Below, one piece after another: positions 27,648 through 36,011 of a DNA stretch of 64,000 bases. This DNA is from Flavobacterium sp. (GTDB lineage: Bacteria > Bacteroidota > Bacteroidia > Flavobacteriales > Flavobacteriaceae). The stretch is taken from the NCBI RefSeq assembly GCF_025352425.1, contig NZ_JANXTI010000008.1, positions 54,834 through 118,833 on the forward strand. The letters are read 5' to 3'. A model generated the notes under the pieces. The model had not been told where the DNA came from and did not search any database. It saw only the letters and a list, made by a program, of their open reading frames with translations. Position numbers and translations under genes: made by a program. Position 1 is the stretch's first letter. Each line of letters opens with the position of its first letter.

Positions 27648-27672
27648 TTTTAGTTGAGTAAAATCTTATCTT

Positions 27673-28734
27673 TTATAATTTATTCGCCGCGTCCGTAATT
27701 CGTTTGATATCCTGTTCTTTACTTTTAGGGTAAATCATCAATACATTTTCGTTATCCACAATGATATAATCATCGAGTCCGTCAATAACTACAAGTTTTT
27801 TTGCTTCAGATCGAATAATATTGTTGGATGCGTTTTCTAAAATTACTGTAGCATTCACAACTGTATTATTATTGTCGTCTTTGTCTAATTTGTCATGCAG
27901 CGATCCCCATGTTCCTAAATCATTCCAGTCAAAAGTGGCGGGCAGAACAAACACATTGCTTGCTTTTTCCATTACGGCATAATCAATAGAAACATTTTCG
28001 GCATCAGGGTAATTTTGTTCTATAAATTGCTTTTCGTTGGATGTATTATAACTTTCAGAACCTTGCTTAAATAATGCATTCATTTGTGGTTGAAATTTTT
28101 CAAAAGCAGCTGTAATCGATTTTACACTCCAAATAAAAATGCCCCCATTCCAAAGGAAATTTCCGGCATCCAAAAATGCTTTTGCTGTTTCATAATCCGG
28201 TTTTTCACGGAACTGATTTACTTTCTTAATAGGGTTTGCATCACTCTTATCAAATTCGATATAACCAAAACCTGTATTTGGAAACGTAGGTTCGATTCCT
28301 AAAGTCATTAATACATTTTCTTTTTCACAAAAGTCAAAACATTGTTGTATGTTTCTTGAAAAGGCATCTTCGTCTTCAATCCAGTGATCGCTTGGCGCAA
28401 CAACCATAACAGCTTCGGGGTTTTGTTTTTGAATTTTTAGCGACGCATATAAAATACATGGTGCTGTGTTTCGCATCGCCGGTTCCAACAATACTTGTTC
28501 CTGTTTTACCATTGGCAATTGTTGCAAAACCAAATGGTTGTAGCGTTCGTTAGTTAATATCAAAATGTTTTCCATCGGAATTAACTTTGATAAACGACTG
28601 AATGTTTTTTGTATTAACGTCTCTCCCGAACCCAGCATATCGTGAAACTGTTTTGGGAAATCAGTGGTACTTACGGGCCAAAATCTTGAACCAACGCCAC
28701 CAGCCATTAATATTGCGTAATAATTTTTATTCAT
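27673..28734 (-). CDS. manC: Mannose-1-phosphate guanylyltransferase
   Basis: Makes GDP-mannose from mannose-1-phosphate and GTP for glycan synthesis. The nucleotidyltransferase motif YAILMAGGVGSRFWPVS lies at residues 6-22 from my start. FPKQFHDMLGSGETLIQKT, APSDHWI and NWNGGIFIW-like (NFLWNGGIFIW) are conserved. I chose ATG 28734 (MNKNYYAILMAGG); the longer reading frame from 28758 would translate the REP-like element at 28736-28762 as its first eight codons, which is unlikely. 353 residues. No isomerase domain. Confidence 0.9.
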   Translation of the reverse strand: MNKNYYAILMAGGVGSRFWPVSTTDFPKQFHDMLGSGETLIQKTFSRLSKLIPMENILILTNERYNHLVLQQLPMVKQEQVLLEPAMRNTAPCILYASLKIQKQNPEAVMVVAPSDHWIEDEDAFSRNIQQCFDFCEKENVLMTLGIEPTFPNTGFGYIEFDKSDANPIKKVNQFREKPDYETAKAFLDAGNFLWNGGIFIWSVKSITAAFEKFQPQMNALFKQGSESYNTSNEKQFIEQNYPDAENVSIDYAVMEKASNVFVLPATFDWNDLGTWGSLHDKLDKDDNNNTVVNATVILENASNNIIRSEAKKLVVIDGLDDYIIVDNENVLMIYPKSKEQDIKRITDAANKL

Positions 28735-28735
28735 G

Positions 28736-28762
28736 GTCATTGCGAGTTTGCGAAGCAATCTC
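28736..28762. repeat. REP-like element ending at the manC start codon
   Basis: Gtcattgcgagtttgcgaag followed by caatctc. Read on the minus strand it ends ...cgcaatgaccATG, where the ATG is the manC start. It lies between the candidate manC -7 box and the coding sequence, so it would be transcribed into the 5' leader. Confidence 0.8.
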
Positions 28763-28779
28763 TTTATTAATTATAGCTA

Positions 28780-28787
28780 CAAATATA
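28780..28787 (-). promoter_or_regulatory. Candidate -7 element for manC
   Basis: TATATTTG on the minus strand, 45 bases upstream of the manC start. No clear -33 box. Confidence 0.4.
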
Positions 28788-28850
28788 TTTATAATAAACA
28801 GGATTTAATCATTGTGATGAGATTTCTCCTTTGTCGATAAGACAAATAAA

Positions 28851-29453
28851 TTATCCCGGTAAGATCTCGACTTCTGCATTGGCGTTAAACAAAAACAATC
28901 TTCCTGTTTTGACTTCCATGCATTCATAACGCTTTACGCGTAAGCCGTTCTTTTGAAAAATTCTTCCGTTTTTTATTCTGAACATGCTGCCGGTTGGCAC
29001 TTCGTGAATATAATGTACATCTGGTTTGCGTTCGTCAAATTGCTTTAGGGCGAAAGCCAACCGTGCATCAGTATCACTACTTGCGGTAGGGTTTCTAAAA
29101 TGATTGGCAACCAATGGCAACACCGAATGCGGAAAAATCTCAGGGCGAATAAACGGAACCATTAGACTTTGAAAGGTAATCTTCCATTCGTTGCCGTGTG
29201 GTTTTATAAGTCGGCCATATCTTTCATAGGCCACCAAATGCGAAATTTCATGAACTAATGTGATTAAAAATCGGTATTTATTCAAATTGGCATTAACCGT
29301 GATTTCGTGATTTCCACTAATTGCCCGACGGTAATCACCATGACGGGTTCGTCGTTCGTTGACGATTTTGAGATGCACGTTATTTGCTTTGATTAATTCA
29401 AAACAAGAGACAACTGCATGCTCCGGCAAATATCTGGAAAGTACATCACTCAT
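28851..29453 (-). CDS. SprT-like domain protein, putative zinc metalloprotein
   Basis: 200-residue protein with a zincin-type HEISH motif (residues 68-72, in LITLVHEISHLVAYERYG) and a further His in IKPHGNEWKITFQSLM (His86), as in SprT-like domains. C-terminal strands include GSMFRIKNGRIFQKNGLRVKRY. SprT-like proteins include DNA-protein crosslink proteases in eukaryotes; bacterial function is not established. It lies 24 bases downstream of the SDR gene. Confidence 0.8.
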   Translation of the reverse strand: MSDVLSRYLPEHAVVSCFELIKANNVHLKIVNERRTRHGDYRRAISGNHEITVNANLNKYRFLITLVHEISHLVAYERYGRLIKPHGNEWKITFQSLMVPFIRPEIFPHSVLPLVANHFRNPTASSDTDARLAFALKQFDERKPDVHYIHEVPTGSMFRIKNGRIFQKNGLRVKRYECMEVKTGRLFLFNANAEVEILPG

Positions 29454-29477
29454 ACCTCATAATTTATAACTCATAAC

Positions 29478-30158
29478 TTATGGCGTACTTGATGAAACCT
29501 GAATTATTTTTCCGTTGTGGTATTTGTTTCCTGTTATTGCAAAATTGAAAATATAATCCGCCATTTCCTTAGCAGATGTTGGAGCTTCATAACCCGGAAA
29601 GGCTTCGTGTAACATTTCCGTATTTACCGCACCAAGAGCTAAAACATTGAAGGCAATGCCTTGTTCTTTGTACTCTTCTGCTAACAATTCAGATAAAGTA
29701 ATTATTGCTCCTTTGCTGGAACTGTAAGCTGAAAGTCCGGCAAACTTCATGCTGCCCTGAATGCCACCCATTGAGCTTATTGAAACGACATGGCTTCCTT
29801 TTTGAAGATAATGTAAACATATACGGGTTAAATTAGCAGCGCCAAAAACATTGACTTTATATACATTTTCAAAATCTTCCTGTGTAGTATATGCGAAAGG
29901 TTTGTTGACTAAACTTCCGGCGTTGTGAATGATGATGTCTACTCTTTGCCAGGTTGTCGAAATAAAATTATCTACTGCAACAAGTTCTTCTTCTTTGGAT
30001 AAATCAACGGAAAGACAGGTGATATTTTGGTTGCCCAATAAAGTTTGAGGTATTTTGCGCGAAATGGCTAAAACATGATGGCCTGCATTGGCAAACTGCA
30101 AAGCGAGTTCAAAGCCAATGCCACGAGATGTTCCGGTGATGATGATGTTTTTACTCAC
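29478..30158 (-). CDS. Short-chain dehydrogenase/reductase
   Basis: Rossmann-fold oxidoreductase of 226 residues. The cofactor motif TGTSRGIG is at residues 8-15, NAG at 79-81, and the catalytic Ser128/129, Tyr145 and Lys149 (YSSSKGA) are present. The C-terminus covers VNTEMLHEAFPGYEAP. Classical SDR; the substrate cannot be inferred. Confidence 0.9.
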   Translation of the reverse strand: MSKNIIITGTSRGIGFELALQFANAGHHVLAISRKIPQTLLGNQNITCLSVDLSKEEELVAVDNFISTTWQRVDIIIHNAGSLVNKPFAYTTQEDFENVYKVNVFGAANLTRICLHYLQKGSHVVSISSMGGIQGSMKFAGLSAYSSSKGAIITLSELLAEEYKEQGIAFNVLALGAVNTEMLHEAFPGYEAPTSAKEMADYIFNFAITGNKYHNGKIIQVSSSTP

Positions 30159-30220
30159 AATTTAAAATTGATTTTGTGTTCGTAAATATAACAAAACTTA
30201 GGAAATGAAACGTTTGAAAT

Positions 30221-30856
30221 TTAACCGTAATACTTTCTGTAAAACTTGATTCCCTGAAAGACTCCGAGTCCTGCAAACACAAGTGGAATAATGAATTTCA
30301 TTAAATATTTAGACAGGAATTCAACGTTACTGGCAAAATAATGAAGGGAAAGGATTAAGACCAGCATACCCGAAAATGTTCCCATAAGGGTTCCGAAAAC
30401 ATAAACGTATTTTCGGTTGTTTGAAATTTCGATATACTTGCCGTTGAGCAAATACAAATTCCAGCTTAACCAAAACGGAATCTGAATAAAGTTAAGGCAG
30501 CTATAGACTATTCCTGCAACGAAAAAGTTTTGAAAAGTATTTGAAAAAACAGTTCTGTTGGCGTCATCTGAACCTGCGCTCGAATAAAACACATAGGCCA
30601 AAACAAACATAAATAAAACTGAAAAAGCTTCTATAAATTTCAGCAACGTTTCTTTTTTATGTAATGTATTGGCAAAAATAAGGGTTAAAAAAATGACGCA
30701 GCATTCGATGCAAATCACACCCAATAAATACAAAAGTGTAGCATTGATTCCAGAAGAATTGTAAATATCAAAACCGATGACATTCAAATAGCCAAGTGGA
30801 ATTGAGCCTAAAAAGCTAACCAGGAAACCGACACCTATGTTTTTAAGATTTACCAA
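30221..30856 (-). CDS. LysE-like transporter family membrane protein
   Basis: 211 residues with about six membrane segments (residues 5-24, 38-60, 75-92, 110-130, 145-168 and 185-203). The start NIGVGFLVSFLGSIPLGYLNV matches the LysE/RhtB pattern (SIPxGP-like). LysE family members export amino acids; the substrate here is unknown. The upstream gap carries an intergenic repeat. Confidence 0.65.
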   Translation of the reverse strand: MVNLKNIGVGFLVSFLGSIPLGYLNVIGFDIYNSSGINATLLYLLGVICIECCVIFLTLIFANTLHKKETLLKFIEAFSVLFMFVLAYVFYSSAGSDDANRTVFSNTFQNFFVAGIVYSCLNFIQIPFWLSWNLYLLNGKYIEISNNRKYVYVFGTLMGTFSGMLVLILSLHYFASNVEFLSKYLMKFIIPLVFAGLGVFQGIKFYRKYYG

Positions 30857-30915
30857 AAATTATGTTTTTAACCGCAAATTACACAAATTCGCACAAATTA
30901 AATTCGTGAAAATTT
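30857..30915. repeat. Dispersed intergenic repeat with internal symmetry
   Basis: The element contains accgcaaattacacaaattc followed by gcacaaattaaattcgtg and aaaatttgtgg, with opposing acaaatt and aatttgt blocks. I recall similar sequences between genes in flavobacteria, but this is the only clear copy in the window. Confidence 0.4.
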
Positions 30916-30925
30916 GTGGTAACTT

Positions 30926-31960
30926 TTAAAAATTTACAATCTTATTACTTTGTTCCAAATGTAATCTATATTGTTGCATACCAACCTTGTGGGAAAGATA
31001 CGGAAATCCTCGTTTGTGATTTTCCACACTAATTTGAAACATATACCTGATGTGACGTGCCAATTCCTTCCAGGCAAAAAAAAGGGAATGCTTTGGGTCA
31101 TAAATATGCGTTGGTTCGCTGGCGGAACCGTTTAATTCAACTACTGAAAAATTCTTTCCTTTCTCAAGTTCGTCCCAGGTGTTGTACATCAAATCCATTC
31201 TGCCAAAATAAAACTCGGGAACCTGAAGGCACATTTCGTCAATAACTTTGGTTAATTCGGGAGAAATCAGATTACTATAATCCAAAAATTTGGCACCTCG
31301 GGCATGATTTCCATAAGGCACCAGATTTCGTCTTTCGCCTTTGGCTAAAATCGTTTTCAGCAGATTGCCATATTCATTTTCGAGAGTCTTTAATTGGAAT
31401 TCGTATCGTGGATTTGTTTTCAGTAATTCTTCGATGGTTGAAAGGCCATTTCCTTCGATTATTAAAAATTCCTTGGCAACAATTCCGGTAATTCTTCCAT
31501 GCTTTTCATGCGGAAAACGAACATAAAAAATCCCGACTTCATTTTCATACGGAATCAGATCCTGCAATAAATAATCGAAATTTGCTTTGTTGTGATAGGC
31601 TTCTAATTCGTTTACATTGGTTACCTTTTTTACCGCCGAACCGCGTAGGCCAATGTCGGGCTTTACAATAAAAGGAAATTTGATTTTGGAAGTTTCCAAT
31701 AATGTCTCAACCTCTCTAAAGGGTATTTTTTCTTTAACGAATTTGGTTATTGGATAAAAATGCTGTGGAATTAATTCATAGATTTCTATTTTGCTATCCA
31801 TTACAAAACCGCCATTTTTCATTGTTGGGTTGCAGGCATTGAAAAAGAAAATCGTTCTGGCTTTCAGCGCATAATATGCCCATAAAAAATAAATAGGAAT
31901 ATAGACAATTTGAAATGGCCAATATTCCCAGTGGAACAACTTATGGAGAAATAGTTTCAA
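30926..31960 (-). CDS. ATP-grasp family protein with N-terminal membrane segment
   Basis: 344-residue protein. Residues 12-38 are hydrophobic (PFQIVYIPIYFLWAYYALK). The ATP-grasp core follows: FPFIVKPDIGLRGSAVKKV (nucleotide-binding Lys), DYLLQDLIPYENEVGIFYV, and a metal-binding end, FSVVELNGSASEPTHIYDP (Glu and Asn). This resembles D-Ala-D-Ala ligase-type carboxylate-amine/thiol ligases, but the substrate is unknown. It is the last gene of a tight same-strand group with NRDE, DinB, DoxX and YHS proteins (gap of 19 bases to the NRDE gene). Confidence 0.75.
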   Translation of the reverse strand: MKLFLHKLFHWEYWPFQIVYIPIYFLWAYYALKARTIFFFNACNPTMKNGGFVMDSKIEIYELIPQHFYPITKFVKEKIPFREVETLLETSKIKFPFIVKPDIGLRGSAVKKVTNVNELEAYHNKANFDYLLQDLIPYENEVGIFYVRFPHEKHGRITGIVAKEFLIIEGNGLSTIEELLKTNPRYEFQLKTLENEYGNLLKTILAKGERRNLVPYGNHARGAKFLDYSNLISPELTKVIDEMCLQVPEFYFGRMDLMYNTWDELEKGKNFSVVELNGSASEPTHIYDPKHSLFFAWKELARHIRYMFQISVENHKRGFPYLSHKVGMQQYRLHLEQSNKIVNF

Positions 31961-31979
31961 GAATTATGAATTGTGAATT

Positions 31980-32690
31980 TTATACAGAAATAAAGGTATT
32001 GGAAAAATCCTGTTTGGCAATCAAATCGTTGTAATGAATTTCAACTTTGTTTTTTTCGATTACTGCTTGTGTGATGCTCAGCGTTTTCAATGCATCATTT
32101 CTATTGATAACCAATCCGTGTTGTGTGTTTTCTTCTTCGGTATAACGGTGGAAATTGAACAGTTCATCGGCATTCACTTCCGGCTTTATATCGAGAAAAG
32201 TATAGAACCAGTTGGCTCTTTCTTCCCTGATTTCTTTTGAATATAAGGTTGAAGAAGACCAAATATGACTTTGATTGCTGTTTAGTTCTGTTGTGCTTTT
32301 TTGGATTTCATTCCATCGCAACTGATACAGTTTTTGATTTTCAAAAAGCACTAAGGTAAAAGGTTCGATATTTTTTAAATCAATGTTTTTCCATTCCTCT
32401 ATTGCTGATTTGCAACTGATTAAATCTATTAAAATCAAACCACGGCTTTTTCGATACGTTTCTTTGGGAATGTGTTTTTCATCGGCACCATTTAAAAGCA
32501 CTAAAATGGTAGCATGTTCATCTATCGCAAACCATGTTCCGCCTGCTTTTTTATCTTTTGGAAAGATGATTTTTTTGTTGTTGATGCCATAATTTTTGGG
32601 TTCAATGGCGTTTGGTCTCACTATTCTCTCATCACGGTTGGAAGTGATGATAATTTTGCCATTGGTATTGACAAAACTTACTGTGCACAT
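31980..32690 (-). CDS. NRDE (TANGO2-like) family protein
   Basis: 236-residue protein with the family start MCTVSFV and the NRDE motif (SNRDER, residues 17-22), then GGTWFAIDEHATILVLLNG and RSRGLIL-like (KSRGLILIDL). Cys2, once the Met is removed, would give an N-terminal nucleophile-type residue as discussed for the family, but activity is not shown. Its start overlaps the DinB gene end by 13 bases. Confidence 0.85.
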   Translation of the reverse strand: MCTVSFVNTNGKIIITSNRDERIVRPNAIEPKNYGINNKKIIFPKDKKAGGTWFAIDEHATILVLLNGADEKHIPKETYRKSRGLILIDLISCKSAIEEWKNIDLKNIEPFTLVLFENQKLYQLRWNEIQKSTTELNSNQSHIWSSSTLYSKEIREERANWFYTFLDIKPEVNADELFNFHRYTEEENTQHGLVINRNDALKTLSITQAVIEKNKVEIHYNDLIAKQDFSNTFISV

Positions 32691-33166
32691 TGTTTTCTAA
32701 ATTCAATAGTAGAACGAGCCACGCCAAAATCAGCATCGATTTGTAGATGTTCCAATTGCAGCACTGCTACCTTTATCAAGGCTTGGTGATGAATGCAATG
32801 CTCCAGATTGTATAATAACTCTCTGAAGTAATTGCTTTCGATGTGCAATTCTTCTTCATCAACAATTTGTTCGAGCAGTAAATTTTTATTGCTTTTTTCT
32901 AATTGGTTTTTAATATCAGCTAAACATTGTAAAGCAAAATGAGTATCCGATTGAATTCGGTAATCCCGATTTCTTTTATCATAATTCACAATGCCATTAG
33001 CATATTGATTTTCCAAACATTGAAACATTTCAATGATATGACGCGTATGTTCGCCAATTGTTGAATTGCTCAAACCTTTACAAGGCGAAGTAAAATCATG
33101 ATTCGAGAGCTGCTGTAACAACGACTCCAATTCATTTAATGTTTTGTGCAAAGAGGTTATGAGCAT
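32678..33166 (-). CDS. DinB family protein
   Basis: 162-residue four-helix protein. STIGEHTRHIIEMFQ and FRELLYNLEHCIHHQALIKVA contain the His residues that form the metal site of DinB/YfiT-like proteins (His near 49, and HHQA). The function is unknown; relatives include thiol-dependent transferases. Its 3' end overlaps the start of the NRDE gene. Confidence 0.8.
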   Translation of the reverse strand: MLITSLHKTLNELESLLQQLSNHDFTSPCKGLSNSTIGEHTRHIIEMFQCLENQYANGIVNYDKRNRDYRIQSDTHFALQCLADIKNQLEKSNKNLLLEQIVDEEELHIESNYFRELLYNLEHCIHHQALIKVAVLQLEHLQIDADFGVARSTIEFRKQCAQ

Positions 33167-33175
33167 ATTTTTTAT

Positions 33176-33565
33176 TTAAAACTTAAGTTTTAGTAAATCC
33201 TGAATTTTATTCCTGTCCTGAATAATTAATATCGTGCAGCAAAGTAAAGTAATTATTGCTAAAATAAATAATTCTCCACCATCATTTTTTACATCAATTC
33301 CTAACACAAAAAGGTGTGAAAAAATTGCGCCAAGCATTGTTCCTGCTCCTAATAAAGCGCCGACTAATGTAGTTCTTGGAATTAAAATTAAAATTGAGGC
33401 AATCAATTCGACTAATCCGGAACCTATTCTTCCAAAAGGTTCCATACCCAGTTTGGTAAAAATATAAACGCTTTCTTCTGCTCCTGTAAATTTAAAATAT
33501 AACGTTTGTACTAGGATTATTACCGCTATAAGTTTTACAATCCAGATAAATATTGGGTTTTTCAT
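33176..33565 (-). CDS. DoxX-like membrane protein
   Basis: 129 residues from the ATG at 33565 with four membrane segments. FKFTGAEESVYIFTKLGMEP and IGSGLVELIASILILIP match the DoxX family pattern. A TTG further upstream (33586) would overlap the YHS stop and is not preferred. It follows the YHS gene after 10 bases and precedes DinB after 9 bases. Confidence 0.8.
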   Translation of the reverse strand: MKNPIFIWIVKLIAVIILVQTLYFKFTGAEESVYIFTKLGMEPFGRIGSGLVELIASILILIPRTTLVGALLGAGTMLGAIFSHLFVLGIDVKNDGGELFILAIITLLCCTILIIQDRNKIQDLLKLKF

Positions 33566-33575
33566 TGTGCTGGTT

Positions 33576-34037
33576 TTAGTTGACAATTTTTTTCCAGTTA
33601 CTATCCGCTTTCTTCTTCAGATTGACCTCGTCTTTGTTCCAGCTTTTGAGTGTGTTATTGAAAAAGGCGTTGTAAAACAGATTTAATTTTCCGTCCAGGA
33701 TTTTAAAAGTTTCAGGATTTACTTCCACTTTTTCACCATTTGCTCCCATCGCATAAGAACACCATCCACCGTATTGCGGCTCGTAGCCAGCAGGATTTTT
33801 AAGGAACAAATCCTTATTTGCTTGCGACGAAAAATTATAGGTCACGCCTTCATAAGTTGTTGCAATTGCAGCTTTCCCTTTTACTGCTTTTTTTTGCGTA
33901 AAATAAGCAACGGGGTCGTAGCCTTGAATGGCTACTTTTTTATCCAAATTGAATTCGGCTGTTCTTTTCGCAGCGGTTTGTGCAAAAGTTGTCACAGATA
34001 TAAAGGCAATGAACAGGATTAAAATTTGTCTTTTCAT
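33576..34037 (-). CDS. Exported YHS domain protein
   Basis: 153 residues from the ATG at 34037 (MKRQILILFIAFISVTTFAQ, a Sec signal peptide). The YHS domain follows: AIQGYDPVAYFTQKKAVKG, TYEGVTYNFSSQANKDLFLK and NPAGYEPQYGGWCSYAMGANG. YHS domains bind metals or haem in several proteins; the role here is unknown. The TTG at 34064 lies inside the candidate -7 box TAGTTTTG (34062-34069, minus strand), supporting the shorter start. It heads the five-gene group down to the ATP-grasp gene. Confidence 0.85.
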   Translation of the reverse strand: MKRQILILFIAFISVTTFAQTAAKRTAEFNLDKKVAIQGYDPVAYFTQKKAVKGKAAIATTYEGVTYNFSSQANKDLFLKNPAGYEPQYGGWCSYAMGANGEKVEVNPETFKILDGKLNLFYNAFFNNTLKSWNKDEVNLKKKADSNWKKIVN

Positions 34038-34061
34038 TTTTAATATTATTTGATTCTGAAG

Positions 34062-34069
34062 CAAAACTA
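34062..34069 (-). promoter_or_regulatory. Candidate -7 element for the YHS-to-ATP-grasp group
   Basis: TAGTTTTG fits TAnnTTTG on the minus strand, 24 bases before the YHS start. No clear -33 TTTG. Confidence 0.4.
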
Positions 34070-34151
34070 AGACAGTTTGAAAAAGCGATTTGTCGGGTAG
34101 TTTACATTTGGTGGGAAAAAGTTTAAAACTTGTATTATTTATCTCAAAGGC

Positions 34152-34637
34152 TTATCTAATTCTACATACCATATATTTACACAGTTCCTCAACTGATTTC
34201 AAATAATAAACATTATCAATTGTCTCAGTGAATGTTTTAAATAAGGAAGTGTAAGTGATTTTCTGATGGTTTTTATCAAACTCATAAATTCTTAGAAATG
34301 TGGACTTTTGCCTTTTCATTCTATCTAAATCAATTTCGTTAAGATAGCTCTTAACCGCACCAATATCATTTAAACTTTTAACGCTTAAAACATAAAAATC
34401 GGTGTATTCTTGTTTTCTTGAAAAATATAATTTTGGAATCAACTTTTTTATTTTTTCAAAATCTTTACTATTTACAATGAAAACCATTGCTGGATTAGAA
34501 TGACTATTCTTTTCAACATTAAAAAAATACGTAGGTAGTTTTACTTTATTAACTTCGATTGTATCTTTTATTTCAAAATTTTGATTTTGAGAATAGGTGA
34601 TAAATGTTGAAAATAAAAAAATAATAATTAGTTTCAT
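34152..34637 (-). CDS. Exported protein of unknown function
   Basis: 161 residues with a signal peptide (MKLIIIFLFSTFITYSQ). The mature part mixes strands and helices (VKLPTYFFNVEKN, FVIVNSKDFEKIKKLI and YTSLFKTFTETIDNVYYL). I recognise no family. It lies 10 bases downstream of the Crp-like gene. Confidence 0.6.
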   Translation of the reverse strand: MKLIIIFLFSTFITYSQNQNFEIKDTIEVNKVKLPTYFFNVEKNSHSNPAMVFIVNSKDFEKIKKLIPKLYFSRKQEYTDFYVLSVKSLNDIGAVKSYLNEIDLDRMKRQKSTFLRIYEFDKNHQKITYTSLFKTFTETIDNVYYLKSVEELCKYMVCRIR

Positions 34638-34647
34638 TTTTTTGTTC

Positions 34648-35337
34648 TTAAAATTTATCTTTTAACTTATTCACATCCTCAATGATAATCTCTTTTCTTC
34701 CATAATGCATCAAACCATTTTCTTCTAATTCATTTAGTAATGATGTAGCGGTTTGACGCGAAGTACAAATGATTTGAGCAATATCGTTTTGCGTAAGGTA
34801 ATTTTCGATAATAACTCTGTTTCCTTCTCTTTTACCATCGCGTTCTGCCCAATCTTTTAGAAAACTAAGCAGACGTGTCTTCGCATCTTTAGAAACCAGG
34901 TTGGCATAACTGTTTTTGAGGCGCTTCATTTTCAGACCGACGAATTTAGTATACGAAAGCGCCAGGTTTGGATTTCGCAACAATAAATCCTCAAAGTCCG
35001 ACATCAGGAAACTGCAAATGGCAACTTCATCGGTTAAGGCTTTGGCATATTCATTGGAATTTCTATCATTATCCAATTCTAGTTCGCCAAACAAATCGCC
35101 TTTCTGAATAATATCTTTGATGGTTTCGTTACCATCTTCATCAATGGAAACAATTTTGATATTGCCTTTTTTGAGTAAAAAAACCCGAGGCACATCTGAA
35201 GAAGAAAAATAAATGATATCGCCTTTCTTAGCTTTTTTATAACCCGTAATAATACATAATTGCTTGATTTGAGACATACTCAATGTCCAAAATAATTTAT
35301 GATCGCGGAGATACCAATATTTTAGTTCTTCATACAT
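34648..35337 (-). CDS. Crp/Fnr family transcriptional regulator
   Basis: 229 residues. The N-terminal cyclic-nucleotide-binding-like beta barrel spans about residues 25-135 (KGDIIYFSSSDVPRVFLLKKG, IIQKGDLFGELELD). The C-terminal winged HTH is about 172-215 (YLTQNDIAQIICTSRQTATSLLNELEENGLM, with the recognition helix SRQTATSLLNE). No Cys cluster for an Fe-S centre is seen, so it is not an Fnr-type oxygen sensor. Signal and targets are unknown. Confidence 0.88.
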   Translation of the reverse strand: MYEELKYWYLRDHKLFWTLSMSQIKQLCIITGYKKAKKGDIIYFSSSDVPRVFLLKKGNIKIVSIDEDGNETIKDIIQKGDLFGELELDNDRNSNEYAKALTDEVAICSFLMSDFEDLLLRNPNLALSYTKFVGLKMKRLKNSYANLVSKDAKTRLLSFLKDWAERDGKREGNRVIIENYLTQNDIAQIICTSRQTATSLLNELEENGLMHYGRKEIIIEDVNKLKDKF

Positions 35338-35339
35338 TT

Positions 35340-35900
35340 TTAATTCAATTTATAATTCCCAGATAACGTTAAACTTCCCATCAAACCTTGTCCAACATTT
35401 TCACCATCTGTAATGACATTAATTTCTCTTCCAAATCCCAGATAAATTCCGGCATTAAATTTTTTTGAAAAATTGTATAAATATCCCGCATTTATCCATG
35501 GCTGAATTACTAATGTATATGTTTTACCATTCTGAGGAATCTCACTATAATCAATCCATTTTGTCCACATGTTCCATACATCCACGTTAGCTCCAAATAT
35601 AAAATTACCGTTGCCCGAACGAACGTATTTGTTTATTCCAAAACTACCACCAAAACCATTTGCTTTTTCATCATCATTAAAGCCGCTCTCATCCTTTCTG
35701 TTAGCAAAATTACCTCCAACCCTAAATCGCATCGCCCAAGTTTCTTTAAAAAAATAATTATAAGTGATAACAGTAATTGTACCCACTGGATATTTTTGAA
35801 TTTCTAATCCAATTTCCCTTTTTTCTTTGACCTCACTTTTTTGCTGAGAAAAGGAGTTTGAAAAAGAAAATAAAACCCATAAATAGATTATTCTTTTCAT
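35340..35900 (-). CDS. Exported outer-membrane beta-barrel-like protein
   Basis: 186 residues from the ATG at 35900 with a signal peptide (MKRIIYLWVLFSFSNSFSQ). The alternating pattern (TVITYNYFFKETWAMRFRVGG, GNFIFGANVDVWNMW, LGFGREINV) and the C-terminal MGSLTLSGNYKLN suggest a small outer-membrane barrel. ATG and TTG codons upstream are closer to the candidate -7 box TAACTTTG (35919-35926, minus strand) and are not preferred. The Crp-like gene follows after 2 bases. Function unknown. Confidence 0.7.
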   Translation of the reverse strand: MKRIIYLWVLFSFSNSFSQQKSEVKEKREIGLEIQKYPVGTITVITYNYFFKETWAMRFRVGGNFANRKDESGFNDDEKANGFGGSFGINKYVRSGNGNFIFGANVDVWNMWTKWIDYSEIPQNGKTYTLVIQPWINAGYLYNFSKKFNAGIYLGFGREINVITDGENVGQGLMGSLTLSGNYKLN

Positions 35901-35918
35901 AACACTTACATTTCCCAT

Positions 35919-35926
35919 CAAAGTTA
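35919..35926 (-). promoter_or_regulatory. Candidate -7 element for the barrel-like gene
   Basis: TAACTTTG fits TAnnTTTG on the minus strand, about 18 bases before the start at 35900 and just after the acyl-CoA dehydrogenase terminator. Confidence 0.4.
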
Positions 35927-35930
35927 ACCA

Positions 35931-35958
35931 AAAAACCCTTCCATTGCTGAAAGGGTTT
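35931..35958 (-). terminator. Intrinsic terminator after the acyl-CoA dehydrogenase gene
   Basis: On the minus strand AAACCCTT, a 10-base loop and AAGGGTTT are followed by a T-run. The stem is 8 bp. Confidence 0.75.
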
Positions 35959-36011
35959 AGTGAGTATTAATTTTAATTTTTAAGTAATCCATCAAATATA
36001 AAGAAAAAATC

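Noticed and set aside
28735..28758. Longer start for manC
   Set aside because: The extra eight codons come from the REP-like element.
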